Below, piece by piece: positions 1 through 9,051 of a DNA stretch of 64,000 nucleotides. A program made the translations under genes and the position numbers. The stretch lies in the NCBI RefSeq assembly GCF_013371465.1, contig NZ_JABWDU010000002.1:1095666-1159665 (forward strand), written 5' to 3'. Every line of letters starts with the position of its first letter. Position 1 is the first letter of the stretch. The notes beneath the pieces are model-generated. The model did not search any database, was not told the origin of the DNA, and saw only the letters and a program-made list of their open reading frames with translations. The DNA is from Ensifer oleiphilus (lineage in GTDB: Bacteria; Pseudomonadota; Alphaproteobacteria; Rhizobiales; Rhizobiaceae).

Positions 1-32
1 CGCTCCGTTTCGGCGCGACGGGTGGCTCAATG

Positions 33-797
33 TCAGGCGGCAGCGCCCTTGCGCTGGAAGCCCTTGCTCGCAACCATCAGGTTGCGGGTGTAGTCCTCGC
101 CGATCCGTCCGGCGACCAGGTCGGCCGATGACAATCGCTCGACCACCCGGCCGTTCTGCATCACGGCGAGGCGGTCGCACATGTGGGTAACAACGCCAAG
201 GTCATGGCTGACCATGATGAAGGTGAGCTTGCGGTCCCGCCGGACCTGTTCGAGCAGGTTCAAGACCTCTGCCTGAACCGAGGCGTCAAGTGCCGAGGTC
301 GGCTCGTCGAGCAGCAGGATCGCCGGCTCAAGGATCAGTGCCCGGGCAATGGCAATGCGCTGGCGCTGGCCGCCGGACAGCTGGTGCGGGTAGCGAAAAC
401 GAAAGCCCGAGCCGAGGCCGACTTCGTCGAGCGCCTTCAGAATGCGGCGTTCGCCATCGGCAACGCCGTGGATAGCCAGGGGTTCGAGCAGCTGCCGGTC
501 GATCGTCTGGCGTGGATGCAACGAACCGTAAGGGTCCTGGAACACCATCTGCACATCGCGATAGAACGCCTTGTCGCGGCGGTTCCCGACAAGCACGCGA
601 TCATGCACGCGGATCTTGCCTGACGTCACCGGCGCAAGGCCGGCGACCGCACGAAGCAGGGTCGATTTTCCCGAGCCGGACTCGCCGACGAGCCCGAAGG
701 ATTCGCCGGGCGCGACATCGATGCTGACGTCGTCCAGCGCCTTGAACTCGTCATAGGTGACGACAAGATTTTCAGTGGATACGGTGGCGGTCGTCAT
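33..797 (-). CDS. Peptide ABC transporter ATP-binding protein (DppF-like)
   Basis: This is the second ATPase of a dipeptide/oligopeptide importer; it powers uptake at the cytoplasmic face of the inner membrane. The 254 aa product has Walker A (GESGSGKST, about residue 40), the signature [15 protein letters not shown], Walker B LLLDEPTSALD and the switch His in MVSHDLGVV. I chose the ATG at 797 because it overlaps the stop of the upstream ATPase gene as ATGA; a GTG at 806 is also in frame. It is the last gene of a five-gene minus-strand operon. It lacks the C-terminal oligopeptide-binding extension seen in its partner. The exact substrate cannot be read from the sequence. Confidence 0.93.
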   Translation of the reverse strand: MTTATVSTENLVVTYDEFKALDDVSIDVAPGESFGLVGESGSGKSTLLRAVAGLAPVTSGKIRVHDRVLVGNRRDKAFYRDVQMVFQDPYGSLHPRQTIDRQLLEPLAIHGVADGERRILKALDEVGLGSGFRFRYPHQLSGGQRQRIAIARALILEPAILLLDEPTSALDASVQAEVLNLLEQVRRDRKLTFIMVSHDLGVVTHMCDRLAVMQNGRVVERLSSADLVAGRIGEDYTRNLMVASKGFQRKGAAA

Positions 798-1627
798 AGG
801 GCCCACTCCGGTTTGCGATCGAGAACCGGCAGGGGATGGCGATCGGAGCCGATCGCCGGCATGCAGTTCAACAGGCCCTGGGTGTAGGGATGCTTGGCAT
901 TTGCGAGATCCGACGCGGCAAGTTCCTCGACGATCTTGCCGGCATACATGACGATGACGCGGTCGCAGAACGACGACACCAGCCTCAAGTCGTGCGATAC
1001 GAAGATCAGGCCCATGCCGCGCTCGGAAACCAGCTTGTCGAGGATACCAAGCACTTCGAGCTGGACTGTCACGTCGAGCGCCGACGTCGGTTCGTCGGCG
1101 ATCAGAAGCTCAGGCCCTGCCACCAGCATCATCGCGATCATTGCGCGCTGACCCATGCCGCCCGAGACCTCGTGCGGATAGAGGTCGAAGACGCGGCCGG
1201 GATCGCGGATCTGCACCGCCTCCAGCATGTCGAGCGCCCGCTCGCGCGCTTCCGCACGGCCGACCTTCTCGTGTCGCGTCAATGTCTCGACGATCTGCCG
1301 GCCGATGCTCATCACCGGGTTCAGCGAATACTTCGGGTCCTGCAGGATCATGGCGATGCGCTTGCCTCTGAGATCCCGCCGCACCTTCGGCGCGGCCGAA
1401 AGCAGGTCGATGCCTTCGAAGGAAAGCGTCTTGGCAGTCACCCGCGCATGCGCCGGTGTCAGTCCCATGATCGCACGGCCCGTCTGCGACTTGCCGGAAC
1501 CGCTCTCGCCAACAATGCCGAGGCGTTCGCGGCCGAGCGTGAAGGAGACCCCGCGCACGGCTTCGATTACGCCCGTGCGGGTCGGAAACGAGACCTTGAG
1601 GTCGTCAACGGTCAGAAGCGGGTTCAT
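794..1627 (-). CDS. Peptide ABC transporter ATP-binding protein (DppD-like)
   Basis: This is the first ATPase of the peptide importer, 277 aa. It shows Walker A GESGSGKSQTGRAI, a Q-loop in ILQDPKYSLNPVMS, signature VSGGMGQRAMIAMML, Walker B LLIADEPTSALD, and a C-terminal segment (HPYTQGLLNCMP) typical of the oligopeptide/dipeptide ATPase C-terminal domain. The signature reads VSGGM rather than LSGGQ, a small departure from consensus. The ATG at 1627 overlaps the permease stop (ATGA). The frame stays open further upstream, but that extension lies inside the permease gene and is not conserved-looking. Translational coupling with both neighbours implies one operon. Confidence 0.92.
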   Translation of the reverse strand: MNPLLTVDDLKVSFPTRTGVIEAVRGVSFTLGRERLGIVGESGSGKSQTGRAIMGLTPAHARVTAKTLSFEGIDLLSAAPKVRRDLRGKRIAMILQDPKYSLNPVMSIGRQIVETLTRHEKVGRAEARERALDMLEAVQIRDPGRVFDLYPHEVSGGMGQRAMIAMMLVAGPELLIADEPTSALDVTVQLEVLGILDKLVSERGMGLIFVSHDLRLVSSFCDRVIVMYAGKIVEELAASDLANAKHPYTQGLLNCMPAIGSDRHPLPVLDRKPEWAL

Positions 1628-2556
1628 TGTCCGCTCTCCCGTGGGTCGAGCGCATCGCGCAGGCCGTCGCCGAGCAGGTTGAAGCCGAGGCTGACAATCA
1701 GGATCGCGATGCCGGGCATTGTGGCAACCCACCACTGGTCGAGGATGAAGCGGCGACCGGATGCGATCATCGCGCCCCATTCCGGAAGCGGCGGCTGTGC
1801 GCCAAGGCCAAGGAAGCCAAGGCCCGCAGCCGTCAAGATGATGCCGGCCATGTCGAGCGTGACGCGAACGATCAGCGACGACATGCACATCGGCATCACA
1901 TGCCGGAAGACGATACGCGTCGGCGACGCGCCCATCAGCTGCACGGCGGCGATATAGTCGGAGTTGCGCACCGTCAGCGTTTCGGCGCGCGCGATGCGCG
2001 CATAGGGCGGCCAGGAGGTGATGGCGATGGCGATGACGGCATTCTCAATGCCGGGGCCGAGCGCCGCCACAAAGGCAAGGGCCAGAACCAGCTTCGGGAA
2101 GGCGAGGAAGATGTCGGTGATGCGCATCAGCACCGCATCGACCCATCCGCCGGCATAGCCCGCGATCGCACCGACGATAAGGCCGACCGGTGCCGCGATG
2201 ATCGCGACAAGCAGCACGACGGCAAGCGTCAACCGCGAGCCGTGGATCAGCCGGGAAAGAATATCGCGGCCGAGATCGTCGGTGCCGAGCAGGTAGCCCT
2301 CGGTGCCCGGCGGCAACAGGCGGGCATTGGCGAGGTCGCCGATATAGGGCGAATGCGGCGCCAGCACGTTGGCAAAGGCGGCGACGAACACCAGCGCCAG
2401 CAGGATGAGCAGGCCGAGAACGGCCAGCTTGTTGGCGGAGAAGCGCTGCCAGGTCATGTAGGCACGGCCGAGGCGCGCCTGCGTGCGCGATTGCGGCCGG
2501 TCGGACAACAGCCATTCGCGGCGTGTCATCGGGCGAGTTTCTGTGACGGTGCTCAT
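1624..2556 (-). CDS. Peptide ABC transporter permease (DppC-like)
   Basis: This inner-membrane permease is 310 aa. It has an N-terminal cytoplasmic stretch with the OppC/DppC-type N-terminal segment (WQRFSANKLAVLGLLILLALV), about six membrane helices, and an EAA-like loop (ARAETLTVRNSDYIAAVQLMGAS) that contacts the ATPases. The conserved LLGTDDLGRDILSRLIHGSR of DppC/OppC is present. Start ATG 2556 overlaps the dppB-like stop (ATGA). It forms the channel with the preceding permease. Confidence 0.94.
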   Translation of the reverse strand: MSTVTETRPMTRREWLLSDRPQSRTQARLGRAYMTWQRFSANKLAVLGLLILLALVFVAAFANVLAPHSPYIGDLANARLLPPGTEGYLLGTDDLGRDILSRLIHGSRLTLAVVLLVAIIAAPVGLIVGAIAGYAGGWVDAVLMRITDIFLAFPKLVLALAFVAALGPGIENAVIAIAITSWPPYARIARAETLTVRNSDYIAAVQLMGASPTRIVFRHVMPMCMSSLIVRVTLDMAGIILTAAGLGFLGLGAQPPLPEWGAMIASGRRFILDQWWVATMPGIAILIVSLGFNLLGDGLRDALDPRESGQ

Positions 2557-3614
2557 CGCTGGCGCGTCCTCGGGTCAAGCGTCCGGTAGAGAAGATCGGA
2601 CAGGAGATTGATGCCGATGAAGACCGAACCGATGACGATGGTGCCACCGAGAACAGCATTCATGTCGGCATTCTGCAGCGAATTGGTGATGTAGAGGCCG
2701 AGGCCCGGCCAGGCGAAGACGGTTTCGGTCAGGACCGACCCCTCGAGCAGGCCGGCATAGGAAAGCGCAATCACGGTGACGAGTGGCACGGCGGCATTGC
2801 GCAGCGCATGGCCCCAGATGATGCGGGTCTCCGAAAGCCCTTTGGCGCGGGCGGCAACGATATATTCCTGCTGCAACTCATTCAGCATGAAGCTGCGCGT
2901 CATGCGGCTGATATAGGCGAGCGAGAAATAACCGAGCAGCGACGCCGGCAGGATGATGTGGCGGAAGACATCCCACAGCACGTCCCACTGCCGCTGCCAG
3001 AGCGCGTCGAACAGGTAGAAGCCGGTGATCGGCGTAAACGTGTATTCGAAGACGATGTCGATGCGGCCGGGATAGGCGACCCACTTCAGCCGGGCGTAGA
3101 ACACCAGGAGCGACAGAAGCGCCAGCCAGAAGATCGGCACGGAATAGCCGACGAGGCCGATGACGCGCACGATCTGGTCGGCGATGCTGCCGCGCTTGAC
3201 GGCGGCGAGAACGCCGAGCGGCACGCCGAAGATGGCGCCGATCAGGGTGCCGAGCGTTGCAAGCTCCATGGTCGCCGGGAAGACGCGGCGGATATCGGTC
3301 ATGACGGGATTGGTCGTCAGCACCGAGATGCCGAAATCGCCGGTCAACGCCTGACGGACATAGATGAAGAATTGTTGATAGAGGGGCAGGTTCAGCCCCA
3401 TCGCCTCGCGCGTCCTTTCGACGACATGCGTCGGCGCCCGGTCGCCGAGGACGGCGAGCACCGGGTCGATCGGGATCACCCGGCCGATGAAGAAGGTCAC
3501 GGCCAGAAGGCCGAGATAGGTGGTGACGACGATCACGAGGAACCGCAACACGGCGCCCATGATCTTCGCCGGACGGGCGCGTCGGCGCCCGCCCATCCGT
3601 TCTGTTCCGCTCAT
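2553..3614 (-). CDS. Peptide ABC transporter permease (DppB-like)
   Basis: This 353 aa inner-membrane permease is the partner of the DppC-like protein. It has an N-terminal membrane anchor, DPVLAVLGDRAPTHVVERTREAMGLNLPLYQQF (a typical DppB periplasmic segment), and the EAA motif in EYIVAARAKGLSETRIIWGHALRNA. I start at ATG 3614 rather than an in-frame TTG at 3620. The N-terminus is unusually basic (GGRRRARPAK). It follows the binding-protein gene by 24 nt and overlaps the next permease by four bases. Confidence 0.93.
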   Translation of the reverse strand: MSGTERMGGRRRARPAKIMGAVLRFLVIVVTTYLGLLAVTFFIGRVIPIDPVLAVLGDRAPTHVVERTREAMGLNLPLYQQFFIYVRQALTGDFGISVLTTNPVMTDIRRVFPATMELATLGTLIGAIFGVPLGVLAAVKRGSIADQIVRVIGLVGYSVPIFWLALLSLLVFYARLKWVAYPGRIDIVFEYTFTPITGFYLFDALWQRQWDVLWDVFRHIILPASLLGYFSLAYISRMTRSFMLNELQQEYIVAARAKGLSETRIIWGHALRNAAVPLVTVIALSYAGLLEGSVLTETVFAWPGLGLYITNSLQNADMNAVLGGTIVIGSVFIGINLLSDLLYRTLDPRTRQR

Positions 3615-3638
3615 GCTCAAGGGAACTATCCTTTCGGG

Positions 3639-5279
3639 TTATTCCTTCGAGATGCCTGCAACGAAGTTGGTGTCGAAGCTCGGGCCGAGCTTCAGGCCCT
3701 TGACGTTGCCGCGGTAGCCGGCGACTTCGGTCTGCTGGAAGATGATGACGAACGGGCTTTCGCCCAGCACCGTCTTCTGCAGTTCCTTGTAGGTTTCCGC
3801 ACGCTTGGCGCTGTCACGCTCAAGCAGGGCAGCCTTGGTCTTCTTCGTCAGTTCCGGAACGTCCCAGGCATTGCGCCAGGCAAGCGTCTTGTTCTTGCCT
3901 TCGTCGGAGTTGTCCGGGTTGGCGGTGAAGGTTTCGGCATTCGAGTTCGGGTCGAAATAGTCCATGCCCCACTGACCGATATACATGTCGTGGTTACGGG
4001 CACGATACTTCGTCAGCGTCTGCTTGCCGTCGCCGGGGATGATCTCCAGCTTCACGCCGGCCTGGCCAAGCGTCTGCTGGAAGGATTCGGCAATGCCGGT
4101 GACCGGCTGGCCGTTGCGCACGTCCATGGTGACGGTGAAGCCGTCGGCAAGACCGGCCTTGGCCAGCAGTTCCTTCGCCTTGGCAACGTCGAACTTGTAG
4201 GGGTTCTCGTCGAGCGCACCCAGAACGCCCTTGGGCAGGAAGCTCTGGTGGATCTCGCCGATGCCCTTGATGAGGGTCGAGCCGATCGCATCATAGTCGA
4301 CCAGATACTTGAAGGCTTCGCGCACCTCAGGCTTGGCAAGGTTGGCGTTCTTCTGGTTGAGACTGATGTAGTAGACGGTGCCCTTCGGTGCATTCGTCGT
4401 GGCAAGGTCGCCATTCTTTGCGACGGCGTCGAAATCGCCCGGCTCCAGGTTGCGCGCGACGTCGATGTCGCCGGCTTCCAGCGCCAGGCGCTGGCCCGAG
4501 CTTTCCTTCATGTGGCGATAGATGACGCGGGCAAGCTTGGCCTGCTCGCCATAGTAGTTGTCGTTGCGCTCGAGAACGATGACTTCGTTGGCGCGCCATT
4601 CGCGCAGCTTGAACGGGCCGGAGCCGGCGTAGCCGGTCTTCAGCCATTCATTGCCGAAGTCGTTGTCGTACTTGTACTCGTCACTCGGCGTGACCGGCTT
4701 GACGTTTTCAAGCACCAGCTTCTTGTCGAGCACGGCGCCGACGGTCGCGGTCAGGCAGTTCAAGACGAAGCTCGGCGCGTAGGGCTGGTCGACGGTGAAG
4801 ACGAAGGTCGTGTCGTCGGTGGCCTTGGCCTTTTCCGTCACATTGTCGCCGGTAAGGCCGAACTGGGTGAGGATGAAGGCGGGGCTCTTGTCGAGCTTGA
4901 CGGCGCGTTCGAACGACCAGGCGACATCAGCAGCCGTCACCGGGTTGCCGGAGGCGAACTTCAGGCCGGACTTCAGCTTGAACGTATAGGTCAGGCCGTC
5001 GTCGGAAACGGTCCAGCTGTCGGCGAGGTCACCGACAACCTTGGTGGTGTCGTTGATGTCGAGGCGCACCAGCATGCTGTAGGTGTTGCCGGTGATTTCG
5101 GCCGCGGTCAGCTCGAAGGCTTCGCCCGGATCCATGGAAATGACGTCGTCGATCGCAAAGGCTTCGACCAGCGTGTCCTTCGGCGTTTCGGCAAAGGCCG
5201 GCGCGGTCGCGGCCATCACCATGGCGAGCGCCGCCGAAGCGGTCAGAAGACGAAGACGTCCATTGAGCTTGTGCATCAT
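3639..5279 (-). CDS. Peptide ABC transporter substrate-binding protein (DppA-like, SBP_bac_5)
   Basis: This is the periplasmic peptide-binding protein, 546 aa, the usual size for family 5 binding proteins. A Sec signal peptide spans residues 1 to about 30 (two start Met, Arg/Lys, hydrophobic core, ATAPAFA-E cleavage). Family features include LADSWTVSDDGLTYTFKLKSGLKF and AADVAWSFERAV. A GGGA ribosome site lies about 11 nt before tandem ATGs (5279 and 5276). It is the first transporter gene after the dipeptidase gene, 50 nt downstream. The combination suggests uptake and hydrolysis of dipeptides, though D-Ala-D-Ala or other dipeptides cannot be distinguished. Confidence 0.94.
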   Translation of the reverse strand: MMHKLNGRLRLLTASAALAMVMAATAPAFAETPKDTLVEAFAIDDVISMDPGEAFELTAAEITGNTYSMLVRLDINDTTKVVGDLADSWTVSDDGLTYTFKLKSGLKFASGNPVTAADVAWSFERAVKLDKSPAFILTQFGLTGDNVTEKAKATDDTTFVFTVDQPYAPSFVLNCLTATVGAVLDKKLVLENVKPVTPSDEYKYDNDFGNEWLKTGYAGSGPFKLREWRANEVIVLERNDNYYGEQAKLARVIYRHMKESSGQRLALEAGDIDVARNLEPGDFDAVAKNGDLATTNAPKGTVYYISLNQKNANLAKPEVREAFKYLVDYDAIGSTLIKGIGEIHQSFLPKGVLGALDENPYKFDVAKAKELLAKAGLADGFTVTMDVRNGQPVTGIAESFQQTLGQAGVKLEIIPGDGKQTLTKYRARNHDMYIGQWGMDYFDPNSNAETFTANPDNSDEGKNKTLAWRNAWDVPELTKKTKAALLERDSAKRAETYKELQKTVLGESPFVIIFQQTEVAGYRGNVKGLKLGPSFDTNFVAGISKE

Positions 5280-5301
5280 TTTTTGCAGTTCCCTCGTTTG
5301 C

Positions 5302-5315
5302 GCCCCTTTCGGGGC
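5302..5315 (-). other. Short GC hairpin with GAAA loop between dipeptidase and dppA-like genes
   Basis: Read on the minus strand this is GCCCC-GAAA-GGGGC, a five-pair stem capped by a GNRA tetraloop. It lies in the 50 nt between the dipeptidase stop and the binding-protein start. There is no following T-tract, so it is more likely an mRNA processing or stabilising element that favours the abundant binding protein than a terminator. That role is inference. Confidence 0.35.
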
Positions 5316-5329
5316 CCTTCTTCATGGGT

Positions 5330-6385
5330 TCAGGCGGCCTCGTGCCAAGCCTGCCCCAGAACTCTCAGCCAGTTCTCCCGGCATATCTTTGCCAGTTCGG
5401 CGTCACCATATCCGGCGCTCTTAAGTGCCGCAACGAGCTTCTGATTGCCCGCCGCATCGCCGATATCTTCGGGGATCGTCGCGCCGTCGAAGTCAGAGCC
5501 GAGGCCGACGCAGTCGATCCCCATGCGCTCGACCATGTAGTCGATATGGCGAACCATGTCGGAAAGCGGCGTCGCGGCGTTTTCCTGTGCGTCGGCGCGC
5601 AGCATCGTGGTTGCGTAGTTGAGGCCGACGAGGCCCTTGCTTTCGCTGACAGCATCGAGCTGCTTGTCGGTGAGGTTGCGCGCAACGGCAGTCAGTGCAT
5701 GGGCGTTCGAGTGGCTGACAACCAGCGGCTGGTCGCTCGCTTTGGCGACGTCCCAGAACCCTTTTTCGGTGATATGTGCGAGATCGATGAGGATGCCCAG
5801 GCGGTTGCACGCCTTCACCAGCTCGAAGCCGGCCTCGGTCAGGCCCGGTGCGGTATCGGGCGACATCGGGAAGGCGAAGGGCACGCCGTGGGCAAATGCG
5901 TTGTGGCGGCTCCAGACCGGTCCGAGCGAACGCAGGCCGGCGGCGTAGAACGTTTCGAGTGACGACAGATCGGCACCGATCGCCTCGCAGCCCTCCATGT
6001 GCAGGACGGAAGCAAAGGTGCCCTGCCCGGCCGCATCGCGGATCTCGGCGGTCGAACGGCAAAGCTTCCAGGCACCGGCCCGATCGAGACGGACGGCGAT
6101 ATCGGCCATCTCGACGGCGACGGCCAGCGACGGCAGATGCTCGAGCGGCGCGGAGAGCGGCGTGGCGTAGTGGCCATTCGCGTCCGGCCCCGCCAGCACG
6201 AGATCGCCTGATGGCACGTAAATCGCGCAGAGGCCGCCGATCAGGGCGCCGGTTTTCGCCCGCGGCGCATCGATGTGCCCCTTGTCGGTGCCGGCGACGA
6301 ACTCGCCAACCGGGTCGCCTCCCTTGCGCGCATTCTGCCATAGCCGCAGAAGCACGTCATTATGGCCATCGAAAACCGCCTGCAT
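5330..6385 (-). CDS. Membrane dipeptidase (peptidase M19 family)
   Basis: This 351 aa zinc dipeptidase of the renal dipeptidase family hydrolyses dipeptides. The HxD zinc ligands are His8 and Asp10 (GHNDVL). The bridging Glu is in HMEGCEAIG, and further His ligands are in DLAHITEKGF and VVSHSNAHAL. GLGSDFDG near the C-terminus is also typical. It has no signal peptide, so it is probably cytoplasmic despite the family name. An AAGGAAAT ribosome site precedes ATG 6385. As first gene of the operon with the peptide importer, it probably processes the imported peptides. Confidence 0.92.
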   Translation of the reverse strand: MQAVFDGHNDVLLRLWQNARKGGDPVGEFVAGTDKGHIDAPRAKTGALIGGLCAIYVPSGDLVLAGPDANGHYATPLSAPLEHLPSLAVAVEMADIAVRLDRAGAWKLCRSTAEIRDAAGQGTFASVLHMEGCEAIGADLSSLETFYAAGLRSLGPVWSRHNAFAHGVPFAFPMSPDTAPGLTEAGFELVKACNRLGILIDLAHITEKGFWDVAKASDQPLVVSHSNAHALTAVARNLTDKQLDAVSESKGLVGLNYATTMLRADAQENAATPLSDMVRHIDYMVERMGIDCVGLGSDFDGATIPEDIGDAAGNQKLVAALKSAGYGDAELAKICRENWLRVLGQAWHEAA

Positions 6386-6669
6386 TCCGGATTTCCTTAT
6401 GTTTTCAGGGAGATCGGATGAAGCATCGAATGCCGCACCGAAGGAGGAAAGATCGGATGCTATTGAAACGCAGATCCCTTTTCAATTGATATTGAGGGGT
6501 TTTACCCAATGCCCGCTGTCGCGAAATGTTGCATGTTTGCCGCATGTGTGCCGTCAGAGAGGGCGTGAACAGGCTGAAAAGCTATGCCGGGGGCAGAATT
6601 TCTGCCATTTGTAGGGCATGAGACTGGCCGGGTCCGGGGTTATGGATCGGCACGCCGCATGATGCGGCA

Positions 6670-7944
6670 TTGGGGGTTTTGTTGCTGCGTTTGTTTTCTT
6701 GGGCAGGCCGACCGGGCCAAGTGGGCCGCGTTGCTACCATGCTGGTCCTGGCATCCGTTCTTACAGCCTGCGCCAGCCGCCCCGTCGGCGTACTCGTTCC
6801 ATCGGGAACGGCCGGCGGCGCCTCGGAAGTCGATCTGCTGGTCGCCACCACACGCGCGCCCTCGACCGAGCCCGGCGTACTTTTCAGCGGTGAACGTGCA
6901 GATGAACTCTCCCTCACGGAAATCGTCGTTTCCATTCCACCCGAAAAGAGCCGCACGGTTGGTCAGGTGCAATGGCCGAAGAAGCTGCCGGCCAATCCCG
7001 AACGCGAGTTCTCTACCGTCAGCGTAACGCCGCTGAAGGGCAAAGAGGATGCCCAGTCCTGGCTGAAGGGCAATCTACCGAAGAGCCGGCGCGTGCTGAT
7101 CTTCGTTCACGGCTTCAACAACCGCTACGAAGACGCGGTCTATCGCTACGCCCAGATCGTCCACGATTCAGGAACGGATGTCGCGCCGGTGATTTTCACC
7201 TGGCCGTCCCGTGCCAGCGTCTTCGACTACAATTACGACAAGGAAAGCACCAACTACTCCCGTGACGCGCTGGAAGACCTGCTGCGCCGGGCGTCACGCG
7301 ATCCGAAGGTCGGCGAAATCACCGTCATGGCCCACTCGATGGGATCCTGGGTGACGGTCGAGGCGCTCAGACAGATGGCAATCCGCGATGGCCGGATCGC
7401 GCCGAAGATTACAGACGTCATCCTCGCATCCCCCGATCTCGATGTCGACGTTTTCGGCAAGCAGATCCAGGCGATGGGCAAGGCGCGGCCGAAGTTCACG
7501 CTGTTCGTTTCGCGCGACGACCGCGCGCTCAACCTTTCGCGCCGGATTTCCGGGAACATCGACCGCCTCGGGCAGATCGACCCGACGGTCGAGCCCTATC
7601 GCACCCAGCTGGAAACAGCCGGCATCACCGTCCTCGACCTGACGGCGCTCAAAGGCGGCGACAAGCTGAACCACGGCAAATTCGCCGAAAGCCCCGAGGT
7701 GGTGCAGTTGCTTGGCAACCGATTGATCGCAGGACAGACCGTGACCGATTCCGACGTCGGCCTCGGTGAGCGCGTCGGCGCAGTGGCGCTCGGCACCGCC
7801 CAGACCGTCGGCAGCGCCGCAAGCGTCGCGGTGTCCACGCCGATCATGATCTTCGATCCGCGCACCCGCGCCAACTACGGCAATCAGGTCCGCCGTCTTG
7901 GGCAATCGGTGGAAAACACCGTCGGCTCGACCGTTGCCCCCTGA
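6670..7944 (+). CDS. Lipoprotein alpha/beta hydrolase (DUF900)
   Basis: This is a predicted lipid-anchored serine hydrolase of unknown substrate. A lipobox (SVLTAC) gives the lipidated Cys near residue 34. The DUF900 core follows: oxyanion region IFVHGFNN, nucleophile elbow AHSMGSW with the catalytic Ser, and acid region ILASPDLD. The 424 aa length is counted from a TTG at 6670, the first start codon after an in-frame stop at 6619. GTG 6721 would give a shorter and more typical lipoprotein signal, and neither has a good ribosome site. The 284 nt upstream, shared with the divergent dipeptidase gene, holds both promoters; I found no clear operator. Confidence 0.82.
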   Translation: MGVLLLRLFSWAGRPGQVGRVATMLVLASVLTACASRPVGVLVPSGTAGGASEVDLLVATTRAPSTEPGVLFSGERADELSLTEIVVSIPPEKSRTVGQVQWPKKLPANPEREFSTVSVTPLKGKEDAQSWLKGNLPKSRRVLIFVHGFNNRYEDAVYRYAQIVHDSGTDVAPVIFTWPSRASVFDYNYDKESTNYSRDALEDLLRRASRDPKVGEITVMAHSMGSWVTVEALRQMAIRDGRIAPKITDVILASPDLDVDVFGKQIQAMGKARPKFTLFVSRDDRALNLSRRISGNIDRLGQIDPTVEPYRTQLETAGITVLDLTALKGGDKLNHGKFAESPEVVQLLGNRLIAGQTVTDSDVGLGERVGAVALGTAQTVGSAASVAVSTPIMIFDPRTRANYGNQVRRLGQSVENTVGSTVAP

Positions 7945-7991
7945 GACCACTCCTTGTTGCGTCGGCAAGGCCCGCTAGGCTATGCTTTATC

Positions 7992-8007
7992 GGGTCAGGA
8001 TTGACCC
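7992..8007. promoter_or_regulatory. Inverted repeat GGGTCA-N4-TGACCC upstream of LacI-family gene
   Basis: A perfect six-base inverted repeat with a four-base spacer ends 20 nt before the LacI-family start codon. It does not match the LacI-family operator consensus found at 10917. It could be an operator for another regulator or a small mRNA hairpin near the ribosome site. Confidence 0.3.
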
Positions 8008-8027
8008 TGGGGCAACGGGAAAATGAA

Positions 8028-9044
8028 ATGAATCTCAAGGAGTTCGCAGGCCAGCTGGGGCTGTCTCAAACGACGGTCAGCCGCGCGCTCAGCGGTTATC
8101 CGGAAGTCAAGAAGACCACGCGCGAACGGGTGCTGAAGGCGGCAGCCGAACTCGGCTACCGACCGAATACCAGCGCGCTCGGGCTGGCGACTGGACGCGT
8201 CGGCACCATCGGCATCGTCTTTCGCGGCGGCGGCGATTTCGGCCCGCACACCAGCGAGTTCATGGGCGGACTCGGCAGCCGGCTGCAACAGGCTGATGTC
8301 GATATCCTGCTCTCGACCGTCGACACGCGCGAAGCGGAGCTTTCGACCTACCGCCGGCTTGCCGCCAGCAAGCGCGTCGATGCGGTCATCCTGCATTCGC
8401 CCGCGGTCGACGATCCGCGCATCGCCCTGCTTGCCGAGCTGCGGCTGCCTTTCGTCCTGCATGGGCGAACCGGGACTGCAGGCGATTTCGCCTTTCTCGA
8501 CATCGACAATTTCGGCGCGATCCGCCAGGCAACCGAGCTGTTGACCGCACTCGGCCACCGCCGCATCGCGCTCGTCAACGGCCATCGCGGCTACACCTTT
8601 ACCGAACACCGGCAGGATGGTTATGCGGCGGCGCTAGGTTCGCGCGGCATCGATATCGATCCCAACCTGCTCGGCAATGGCGACTTCACCGACGAGATGG
8701 GCTTTCGCCTGATGCAGGGGTTCTTGGCACAGGAAGACCGGCCGACGGCGGTGCTGGCCGGCTCGATGATGTCGGCGCTCGGTGCCATGCGGGCCATCCG
8801 CAGCGCCGGAATGACGGTCGGCGAACACATCTCCCTGATCGCCCATGACGACGTCTTTCCGTATCTGAGCCCCGAGAACCTGATCCCGACGCTCACCACC
8901 ACGCGATCATCGATCCGCGCTGCGGGAACGCGGATCGCCGAGATGGCTCTGGATCTTCTTCAGGGCACGCCAGCGGCCGATCTGCGCCAGGTCTGGCAGG
9001 TGGAACTGGTCATGCGCAGCTCCACCGCGCCGCCTCCGAATTGA
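8028..9044 (+). CDS. LacI-family transcriptional regulator
   Basis: This 338 aa sugar-responsive repressor has an N-terminal helix-turn-helix (FAGQLGLSQTTVSRALSGYP) followed by the hinge-preceding VLKAAAELGYRPN and a periplasmic-binding-protein-like sensor domain (IGIVFRGGGDF, ALGHRRIALVNGH, LIAHDDV). Start ATG 8028 has an ACGGGA-like ribosome site; a TTG at 8001 is in frame but lacks one. It converges on the oxidoreductase/ThuA pair, whose upstream region carries a consensus LacI-type operator at 10917, so those genes are its likely targets. The effector is unknown. Confidence 0.92.
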   Translation: MNLKEFAGQLGLSQTTVSRALSGYPEVKKTTRERVLKAAAELGYRPNTSALGLATGRVGTIGIVFRGGGDFGPHTSEFMGGLGSRLQQADVDILLSTVDTREAELSTYRRLAASKRVDAVILHSPAVDDPRIALLAELRLPFVLHGRTGTAGDFAFLDIDNFGAIRQATELLTALGHRRIALVNGHRGYTFTEHRQDGYAAALGSRGIDIDPNLLGNGDFTDEMGFRLMQGFLAQEDRPTAVLAGSMMSALGAMRAIRSAGMTVGEHISLIAHDDVFPYLSPENLIPTLTTTRSSIRAAGTRIAEMALDLLQGTPAADLRQVWQVELVMRSSTAPPPN

Positions 9045-9051
9045 AGCGTTG

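Noticed and set aside
2808-5444. 878-codon open frame on the plus strand opposite the peptide transporter genes
   Set aside because: It is antisense to clear permease and binding-protein genes, has no domain signature and strongly biased composition; it results from high GC codon third positions in the real genes.
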